9,977 nt of DNA from Sphingobium amiense (lineage in GTDB: Bacteria; Pseudomonadota; Alphaproteobacteria; Sphingomonadales; Sphingomonadaceae). Below the pieces are notes generated by a model that saw only the letters and a list, made by a program, of their open reading frames with translations, ran no database searches and was not told where the DNA came from. Made by a program: the position numbers and the translations under genes. The stretch lies in contig NZ_AP018670.1 of NCBI RefSeq assembly GCF_003967075.1, positions 1 through 9,977 on the forward strand, in the 5' to 3' direction. How positions within the stretch are numbered: the first letter of the stretch is position 1; each line of letters starts with the position of its first letter. Shown here piece after piece: positions 6,608 through 9,977 of the stretch.

Positions 6608-6884
6608 GAACAAACATCGCGGCCCGACGCTGGACAGCTTCCTCGAGGAAGAAGGTGTGCTCGCGGAATTCCAGGCCAAGGCCATCAAGGAAGTCATCGC
6701 TTGGCAGCTTTCCGAGGCGATGCGCGAACGCAAGCTCAGCAAGAAGCGACTGGCGCTATTGATGCATACCAGCAGGACACAAGTAGACCGCATGCTTGAT
6801 CCCGCCGATGGCAATGTCACCATCGAAACCCTGCAGCGCGCTGCCGCCGTCGTGGGGCGTAGGGTCGAGCTCGCGCTGATCTGA
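6600..6884 (+). CDS. HTH (Xre-family) antitoxin, HigA-like
   Basis: A 94-residue protein that should neutralise the preceding toxin and, with it, repress the operon. A helix-turn-helix spans about 46-66 (LSKKRLALLMHTSRTQVDRML), followed by TIETLQRAAAVVGRRVEL, a typical Xre-antitoxin ending. The ATG overlaps the toxin's last codons and is preceded by AGAGG (6589-6593), 6 bases away. The frame ends with TGA immediately followed by TAA. It is the last gene of the transposon, 83 bases from the end. The truncated mobA reading frame runs antisense through its 3' half (stop at 6756). Confidence 0.88.
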   Translation: MAENKHRGPTLDSFLEEEGVLAEFQAKAIKEVIAWQLSEAMRERKLSKKRLALLMHTSRTQVDRMLDPADGNVTIETLQRAAAVVGRRVELALI

Positions 6885-6921
6885 TAAGCAAACAAGGCCG
6901 ACTACGCCGAATGTTCCGCTT

Positions 6922-6967
6922 ATGTCCGCCAAATCGTTGTTTGGCGCACAAACCTTGAGGTGACGCC
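6922..6967 (-). repeat. Right terminal inverted repeat of the Tn3-family element
   Basis: On the minus strand this reads GGCGTCACCTCAAGG onward, 43 of 46 identical to the left end. Weaker similarity reaches 6911. It lies 37 bases after the antitoxin stop codon. Confidence 0.93.
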
Positions 6968-6972
6968 TGTCT
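6968..6972. repeat. Target-site duplication TGTCT (right copy)
   Basis: TGTCT directly abuts the right inverted repeat and matches the left copy at 2382-2386. Confidence 0.95.
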
Positions 6973-7773
6973 CGCAGCCATTCCGTCCCGCGCTCGATAT
7001 ACTGGCGCAGGCCGGCCCGCTCGACGACGCCGGCGTTGTGCTGACCTACCGCCGTCACCGGCTCATAGGCCCGCCCTTCCCGCGCGGCCACCTGCTCGGC
7101 CCGCCGCTCCATCGCCGTCGCACTCGGCCCCATATGCACGGTGGGTTCCTGCTCGATCCCCTGCCGCTGGTGACTGCGATGGTCCACCCGGTCGGGGACG
7201 TTCGCCAGTTCCAGCGCCCGATTCTGCATCTCGGCCCATCGTTCCCGCCACCGCTCGACCTCGCCGCTCTGCTTCTGGTCCAGCTCGCGCGTCTTTTCCC
7301 CCAGCCCCTCAGGGCCAAGGCGGCGCGTCGTCGTCAACAGGTGGGCATGGTGATTGCGCTGGTCGCCCTCGCGACCAGGTGCATGGATCGACACGTCCAC
7401 CGCCACCCCATGCCGCTCGCTGATTTCCCGCGCGAGGCCCAAGGCCAGCTCCCGGCGCTCGTCGGCCGACAGCTCGACGGGCAGCGCGATTTCATATTCC
7501 CGCGCCACGGTCGCGTTCTTGCGCGTCTCCGCCAGCTCGGCCGCGTTCCATAGCCGCTCGCGGTCGGCCGCCCACTCCGGCGCGTCGGTCGGCAACATCA
7601 GCTCGCTATGCTCGACGCCCTGCTTGCGGGTGTAATCGTGGACGAGGCCGGTGCGCTCGTCCGTGATTTCGACGCCCGCACGATAGGCTGCCGCCGCCGT
7701 CGCGCTGCGACCGGCGGAACGGCCTATCGCCTTCACCGCAAGATGGAAACTCGCCATCGCCGCGCCCTACCTT

Positions 7774-7830
7774 GCCATGCGGGAGCATGGCGCGGGCGAT
7801 AGCCCGCTGGGGTGGAGGGGTATCCCCTCC
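7774..7830. repeat. Array of three hairpins next to oriT
   Basis: Three consecutive perfect stem-loops lie between the mobA start and oriT: GCCATGC/GCATGGC with a GGGA loop (7774-7791), GCGGGC/GCCCGC with a GATA loop (7792-7807, sharing the edge of the first), and GGAGGGG/CCCCTCC with a TAT loop (7814-7830). They could bind accessory mobilization proteins, be recognised in single-stranded form during transfer, or lie in the mobA leader and limit its translation. Confidence 0.75.
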
Positions 7831-7835
7831 CGCAC

Positions 7836-7864
7836 GCAAACGCAAGTTTGCATAAGTGCGCCCT
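7836..7864 (+). other. oriT: Origin of transfer (oriT), RSF1010/MobQ type
   Basis: GCAAAC (7836-7841) and GTTTGC (7846-7851) form a 6-bp inverted repeat with a GCAA loop. It is followed by A and then TAAGTGCGCCCT (7853-7864), the nick-region consensus I know from RSF1010/R1162-type oriTs. By analogy, nicking occurs between G7860 and C7861. It lies between the divergent mobA and mobC-like genes, exactly as in RSF1010. Confidence 0.9.
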
Positions 7865-7924
7865 TCCTCTCTTTCGTTCAGTCGGGTCCGGTGCTATCAA
7901 TATCACTCAGCGAAAGGATTGTGC

Positions 7925-8200
7925 ATGGCCGCTCCGACGCCAGAGGCTATCGAAAACGCCCGCCGCAAGGTCGAACAGGCCAAGGCCCGGTTGCAGGCAT
8001 TGGAAGCGCGCGCCGCCACCCTGAACCGCAAACAGGACGCCCGCCGCAAGATCATCCTCGGCGGCCTGCTCCTCGATGCCGCGATGAAAGACCCCGCATG
8101 GGAATCCCGCCTCAATGACCTGATGGGCCGGATCAGCCGCGATCAGGATCGCAAGGCGTTCGATGGCTGGACCTTCAAGGGCGGCCCCGCCGATGCCTGA
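7925..8200 (+). CDS. mobC: MobC/TraD-like oriT accessory protein
   Basis: A 91-residue basic protein: a charged helix with coiled-coil character at about 8-36 (IENARRKVEQAKARLQALEARAA), then RKIILGGLLLDAAMKDPAW (41-59) and a helical end with RKAFDGWTF. This fits the small TraD/MobC family of accessory relaxosome proteins that help open oriT for the relaxase; assignment is by motif and position beside oriT. The ATG is chosen because AAAGGA (7913-7918) lies 6 bases upstream and the conserved part begins soon after; an in-frame ATG at 7856 would read back through oriT. It overlaps the next gene by 8 bases. Confidence 0.75.
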   Translation: MAAPTPEAIENARRKVEQAKARLQALEARAATLNRKQDARRKIILGGLLLDAAMKDPAWESRLNDLMGRISRDQDRKAFDGWTFKGGPADA

Positions 8201-8633
8201 CCCGTTCGACCCCGCTGAGTTCGACGCCCCGCCCCCTGCCGATCCCGGCGCGGATTATCGCGTCCTGCTCGATGCGATGCGGCAGGCCGGGGCCGATGGG
8301 ATCGCGCAGCAGTCGGCCGCGCTGGTCCAGCGGATCGAGCAGGACGCCCGCCAGCGCCTCGAATGGGGGCAACGGATGGGAACGGCGGTCGATGATCTCC
8401 AGCGCGTGGCGGGGCAGCTCCAGCGGGTCAGTGCCGGGATATGGTGGGACCGGCTGAAGGAATGGCTCTCGGCCGCCCTGATCGGGCTGGGCCTGATCTT
8501 CGCCGCGGCCCTCGCCTACCAGTGGGCGAAGGAACCCAAGATTGAACAGCGGCTATACGGCTGCACCGCACGATGGGACGCCAAAACAGGCAAGTGCAAA
8601 GGCGACTGGGTGCCGTTGCAGGCAAGGGAATGA
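8193..8633 (+). CDS. MobB-like membrane mobilization protein
   Basis: A 146-residue protein with an acidic proline-rich N-terminus (MPDPFDPAEFDAPPPADPGAD), an amphipathic helical region (about 35-82, Gln/Arg/Glu rich), one clear transmembrane segment (about 91-110, WLSAALIGLGLIFAAALAYQ) and a short C-terminal domain with two cysteines (Cys124 and Cys135). By position behind mobC and its single membrane helix it resembles MobB of RSF1010-like plasmids, which links the relaxosome to the membrane or coupling protein; sequence similarity is not obvious. ATG 8193 overlaps the mobC stop and gives coupling, with AAGGG 11 bases upstream. An in-frame ATG at 8163 with AAGG 6 bases upstream is an alternative (156 residues). 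It ends 10 bases before the convergent mazF. Confidence 0.7.
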   Translation: MPDPFDPAEFDAPPPADPGADYRVLLDAMRQAGADGIAQQSAALVQRIEQDARQRLEWGQRMGTAVDDLQRVAGQLQRVSAGIWWDRLKEWLSAALIGLGLIFAAALAYQWAKEPKIEQRLYGCTARWDAKTGKCKGDWVPLQARE

Positions 8634-8643
8634 CCGACGCCCT

Positions 8644-8964
8644 TCAAATCAGCCCGACGACAAGGAGCAAGGCGCGGTCCACGGCCTTCATCCGCTCATC
8701 GTCAAGCCGCCCGAAAGGCTTGCTGATTTTCGAGCGGGGCAGGGTCGAGAGCTTGTCCACCATCACCTGCGAGAGCACACGCAACCCATTGGCGTTGTCC
8801 GGCTCGACGGTGATGCGAAAGGCAGCGTCGCGCACGGCGCTGGTGATCGGGCAGATCACGAGGCTTTCCAGCTCGGCCAAAAGATTCGACTGCACAATGA
8901 GGGCCGGGCGAGGCTTGCCGTAGTCACCTTGCAACGAAACCGCGACAATATCGCCTCGCTTCAC
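8644..8964 (-). CDS. mazF: MazF/PemK-type endoribonuclease toxin
   Basis: A 106-residue toxin of the MazF/PemK family, which cleaves mRNA at specific sequences. Conserved features: VKRGDIVAVSLQGDYGKPRPALIVQS (1-26), with the GDYGKPRP motif and Arg19, then LVICPITS (35-42) and LRVLSQVMVDKLSTLPRSKI (61-80). The GTG start (8962-8964) overlaps the antitoxin stop as GTGA, giving tight coupling; the longer upstream frame to 9048 is only a shadow of the antitoxin. The gene is the second of a two-gene operon on the minus strand and is convergent with the mobB-like gene, with 10 bases between the stops and no terminator visible. It likely serves plasmid maintenance. Confidence 0.93.
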   Translation of the reverse strand: MKRGDIVAVSLQGDYGKPRPALIVQSNLLAELESLVICPITSAVRDAAFRITVEPDNANGLRVLSQVMVDKLSTLPRSKISKPFGRLDDERMKAVDRALLLVVGLI

Positions 8965-9182
8965 TGCCAGCCCTCGACCTGCGCCGCCGCTTCCTCGACA
9001 AACCGCAGCGCGTCCAGCTCCGCCGGGTCGCCCTTCAACTTCAAGCATTGCTGGCGCACACGCTCCGCGAAGTCAGCCCCGCGCGTGTCGGGAACCCAGA
9101 ATTGGACGGGCCGAAACCCCGCCGCACGCATCCGCTGGCGGTGCCGATCTACCTTGTCAGCCCTTTGCTTGATCGCGGCCAT
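8961..9182 (-). CDS. MazE-like antitoxin (DUF3018 family)
   Basis: A 73-residue antitoxin: RADKVDRHRQRMRAAGFRPVQFWVPDTRGADFAERVRQQ followed by an acidic C-terminal tail (DPAELDALRFVEEAAAQVEG). The 'RxRxRRxxLRAxGxRPVQxWVPDTR' pattern is characteristic of the MazE-like DUF3018 family, which usually sits directly before a MazF toxin. The start at 9182 (MAAIKQ) is chosen over in-frame ATGs at 9203 and 9194 because GGAG (9189-9192) lies 6-7 bases before it, whereas 9203 lies inside the operator palindrome. The product should bind the operator and block MazF. Confidence 0.9.
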   Translation of the reverse strand: MAAIKQRADKVDRHRQRMRAAGFRPVQFWVPDTRGADFAERVRQQCLKLKGDPAELDALRFVEEAAAQVEGWQ

Positions 9183-9194
9183 GTGAATCTCCAT

Positions 9195-9242
9195 AGGTAT
9201 CATGCTAAGTTACATGATACCTCTTTGACTGCTCCCCCGCAA
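9195..9242 (-). promoter_or_regulatory. Promoter and palindromic operator of the mazEF-like operon
   Basis: AGGTATCATG (9195-9204) and CATGATACCT (9213-9222) are perfect 10-bp inverted arms with an 8-base spacer. On the minus strand TTGCGG (9242-9237) and TATCAT (9219-9214) are separated by 17 bases, so the -10 lies inside the palindrome. This is the expected layout for autorepression by the toxin-antitoxin complex. Confidence 0.75.
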
Positions 9243-9373
9243 GTTCCTTCACTCCGATTTGCCTCTGGCGTCCCGCAGGGGCGCCGCCGAGCCTTTGGAT
9301 GGCACAAAAGCCACCCCCAAGCGCCTCCCTGCGTCCTACGGGCCGGAAATCGCCTCCTACACCCCCTGATAGC

Positions 9374-9398
9374 CCGTAGGAACTTTGCCGTAGGAACT
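9374..9398 (+). repeat. CCGTAGGAACT direct repeat
   Basis: Two exact 11-bp copies start at 9374 and 9388, a 14-base period. An inverted 8-bp match (TCCTACGG) lies at 9334-9341. The spacing is not a helical turn multiple of exactly 10.5, so the function is open. Confidence 0.7.
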
Positions 9399-9493
9399 GC
9401 CCTTTGCGGGAATATGCGACCGTATGAGCTGGGCGTCTCCAACCCATAACGCGCGCCGCGATTAGCGGCGCTCATTGTTCACTTTTTGTTCCT

Positions 9494-9548
9494 ATCTAAA
9501 GGGGCTGCTTCGCCAGCGCTTAGGTCCGCGCTTGCACCCCCTTTAGAT
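9494..9548. repeat. 11-bp inverted repeat enclosing a structured 33-base spacer
   Basis: ATCTAAAGGGG (9494-9504) and CCCCTTTAGAT (9538-9548) are perfect reverse complements. The spacer can form a smaller stem (AGCGC at 9515-9519 with GCGCT near 9528-9532). As RNA or single-stranded DNA this is a branched hairpin, reminiscent of antisense control RNAs or single-strand initiation sites; this is inference. Confidence 0.65.
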
Positions 9549-9600
9549 CATATAGAAGGGCGAGATTTTTTATTGCGTAATTTCAATGTGTTGGCGGGGG

Positions 9601-9650
9601 GGGGTAGCCAGTAGCTGATTGGCTAGGGGTAGCCAGTAGCTGATTGGCTA
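9601..9650 (+). repeat. Perfect 25-bp tandem repeat (candidate iterons)
   Basis: 9601-9625 and 9626-9650 are identical 25-bp units, each containing GGGGTAGCCA, AGCTGATT and TGGCTA, so each unit has internal inverted ends TAGCCA/TGGCTA. A third start (GGGTA) follows at 9651. The core GATTGGCTAGGGG (9617-9629) occurs again in inverted form at 9738-9750. They lie about 140-185 bases upstream of rep and are the best candidates for Rep-binding iterons. Confidence 0.85.
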
Positions 9651-9691
9651 GGGTATGTCGATTTTCACCAATTTATTGTCGATAATTGACG

Positions 9692-9720
9692 TTGATTTTT
9701 GATAATTTTCTGGCGATAAT
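9692..9720 (+). promoter_or_regulatory. Probable rep promoter
   Basis: TTGATT (9692-9697) and GATAAT (9715-9720) are separated by 17 bases, each close to consensus. Transcription would start near 9727, inside the left arm of the 16-bp inverted repeat, leaving a leader of about 60 bases before the GTG of rep. Confidence 0.6.
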
Positions 9721-9761
9721 CGGACATAGATTGACTGCCCCTAGCCAATCTATGTCCGATT
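9718..9761. repeat. 16-bp perfect inverted repeat at the rep promoter (candidate Rep operator)
   Basis: AATCGGACATAGATTG (9718-9733) and CAATCTATGTCCGATT (9746-9761) are exact reverse complements around a 12-base spacer (ACTGCCCCTAGC). The left arm overlaps the end of the -10 box and the expected transcription start; the spacer and right arm contain the inverted copy of the iteron core. Autorepression by a Rep dimer is the likely role. Confidence 0.85.
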
Positions 9762-9785
9762 TCTCGACACTGGAGTCACACCCCT

Positions 9786-9977
9786 GTGACAGATACGCGC
9801 ACCTTGCCCGCCACCAAGCCTCAGCCTAGCCGATGGGTCCAGACTGACCGTGCATCGCATGAGGCTTGGGCGCGCTTAAGCGCATCAAACCCCAAGGCTG
9901 GGGCCTTACTACATCTGCTTGCCGCTCGGGTCGGAGATAATAATGCTGTTGTAGTAAGTCACAAGACATTAGCAGAA
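9786..9977 (+). CDS. rep: Plasmid replication initiator Rep (pBBR1 type), N-terminal 64 codons
   Basis: This is the 5' part of the replication gene; the reading frame runs off the window end and continues at base 1. The GTG start is preceded by GGAG at 9772-9775, 10 bases upstream. The 64 residues include WVQTDRASHEAWARL and NAVVVSHKTLAE, which match my memory of the pBBR1 Rep N-terminal half (WVQTERKAHEAWAGL, NAVVVSQKTLS). The protein should bind the origin repeats just upstream and start plasmid replication. A TTGATT/GATAAT promoter and a 16-bp inverted repeat lie immediately upstream, which suggests autoregulation by Rep. The join to base 1 gives SHKTLAELLGVRSITTIKTA, a canonical helix-turn-helix, so the cut lies in the middle of the DNA-binding domain. 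Family call is from recognition, not a search. Confidence 0.9.
   Translation, partial: MTDTRTLPATKPQPSRWVQTDRASHEAWARLSASNPKAGALLHLLAARVGDNNAVVVSHKTLAE

Larger units (their letters stand above)
2387..6967. mobile_element. Tn3-family transposon (tnpA, res, tnpR, HigBA-type TA), 4,581 bp
   Basis: The element is delimited by inverted ends beginning GGCGTCAC and by an exact 5-bp duplication TGTCT on each side (2382-2386 and 6968-6972), the duplication length of the Tn3 family. Content: tnpA on the minus strand, a divergent tnpR with a res region between them, and a toxin-antitoxin pair behind tnpR. No passenger genes for resistance or metabolism are present. Toxin-antitoxin pairs beside the resolvase are a known feature of Tn3-family elements. 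The element is inserted in codons 263/264 of mobA. All its genes look intact, so it may still be active. The ends start GGCG rather than the common GGGG. Confidence 0.93.
6756..7757 (-). pseudogene. mobA: mobA MobQ-family relaxase, N-terminal part fused to transposon-encoded tail
   Basis: The native part (6968-7757) encodes 263 residues of a MobA/MobL-type relaxase, which nicks oriT and leads the strand during transfer. The N-terminus MASFHLAVKAIGRSAGRSA carries the candidate catalytic Tyr25. The metal site is seen as IHAPGREGDQRNHHAHLL (H125, H136, H137, H139). DHRSHQRQGIEQEPTVHMGP (192-211) is also conserved in this family. The Tn3 insertion after Asp263 replaces the C-terminal 144 residues by 70 residues read from transposon DNA, ending at 6756. 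The relaxase domain is complete, so the hybrid 333-residue protein may retain nicking activity. The ATG at 7757 is preceded on the minus strand by AGGTAGGG. The intact gene would encode 407 residues. Confidence 0.9.
9223..9595. other. Non-coding region between mazEF operator and origin repeats
   Basis: About 370 bases with no credible gene. Both strands contain open frames of 70-130 codons, but these are low-complexity, Arg-rich and overlap each other. Visible structure: two direct copies of CCGTAGGAACT 14 bases apart (9374-9384, 9388-9398) with an inverted relative TCCTACGG (9334-9341); a 7-bp hairpin GCGCCGC/GCGGCGC with a GATTA loop (9453-9471) followed by T-rich sequence; and a long-range stem ATCTAAAGGGG/CCCCTTTAGAT (9494-9504, 9538-9548). 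It may hold a regulatory RNA or part of the replication origin; this is not established. Confidence 0.6.
9596..9761. other. oriV: Probable replication origin (oriV)
   Basis: The stretch directly upstream of rep combines a 9-G run (9596-9604), the 25-bp tandem repeat, an AT-rich segment (9661-9720) with three GATAAT boxes (9681, 9701, 9715) and a 16-bp inverted repeat. Read on the minus strand, the boxes give TTATCGACA, TTATCAAAA and TTATCGCCA, at 8, 7 and 7 of 9 positions to the DnaA box TTATCCACA. This layout (initiator repeats, AT-rich opening region, rep promoter) is that of an iteron-type origin. Confidence 0.65.

Noticed and set aside
2396..6956. Alternative transposon boundaries at the GGTTTGTG motif (2399) with TTCAA/TTGAG flanks
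   Set aside because: Those flanks are not a direct duplication; the inverted repeats extend further out to GGCGTCAC, where an exact TGTCT duplication is found and the mobA frame is restored.
8965..9048. N-terminal extension of mazF to the ATG at 9048
   Set aside because: The extra 28 residues are Gly/Arg-rich shadow of the antitoxin gene; the GTG at 8964 overlaps the antitoxin stop and matches the MazF family N-terminus.
9200..9475. 91-codon minus-strand frame (and an 80-codon and plus-strand 133-codon overlap) in the non-coding block
   Set aside because: Arg-rich, low-complexity products on both strands, no ribosome-binding site, and overlap with the mazEF operator; I treat the block as non-coding.
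9596..9604. G9 run as a second phase-variation tract
   Set aside because: It lies in non-coding DNA 180 bases from rep with no start site or promoter spacing it could plausibly affect.
1..9977. CRISPR arrays, tRNA or rRNA genes, resistance genes, integrons
   Set aside because: None seen; the only tandem repeat has two units without spacers, and all long frames are assigned to maintenance, mobilization, transposition or the outer-membrane protein.

Overview
The window looks like a complete small circular plasmid of 9,977 bp, linearised inside its replication gene. The last 192 bases (from a GTG at 9786) and the first 462 bases join in frame without a gap. The 217-residue product has the winged-helix core and C-terminal GERQLP/PPPSQP/EPDLP motifs of the pBBR1-type Rep family. 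The GC-rich coding style, the sphingomonad-like mobilization genes and the outer-membrane protein suggest an alphaproteobacterium, most likely a sphingomonad. That host call is inference; no chromosomal marker is present.

Backbone layout, read around the circle: a 560-bp non-coding region (9223-9785) holds the likely oriV, with a perfect 25-bp tandem repeat, an AT-rich stretch with GATAAT boxes, a TTGATT/GATAAT promoter and a 16-bp inverted repeat directly before rep. Next come rep (9786 through 462), a small MerR-like/KfrA-like coiled-coil DNA-binding protein (498-869), a promoter region with a 14-C homopolymer, and a secreted beta-barrel outer-membrane protein (1055-1825) closed by a strong terminator. 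An 18-bp perfect inverted repeat of unknown role follows (1893-1941).

The mobilization module is RSF1010/MobQ-like: mobA (minus strand), an oriT with a hairpin and the TAAGTGCGCCCT nick-site motif (7836-7864), and divergent mobC-like and mobB-like genes. A minus-strand MazE-like/MazF toxin-antitoxin operon (8644-9182) with a palindromic operator stabilises the replicon.

A 4,581-bp Tn3-family transposon (2387-6967) has inserted into mobA. Its ends are long inverted repeats (43 of 46 bases identical), it is flanked by the 5-bp target duplication TGTCT, and it carries only tnpA, a res site, tnpR and a HigBA-type toxin-antitoxin pair. Removing the element and one TGTCT copy restores a 407-residue MobA in frame. 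The interrupted gene still encodes the entire relaxase domain (263 native residues) plus a 70-residue tail read from transposon DNA, and its transcript would run antisense into the transposon's antitoxin gene.

Nothing here is a wholly new defence or metabolic system. The most interesting signals are the C14 tract that could pair with the GGGGG ribosome-binding site of the plasmid-borne outer-membrane protein (possible phase variation), the CTAGGG-motif family around the origin, the unexplained 18-bp inverted repeat, and the possibly still active truncated relaxase.
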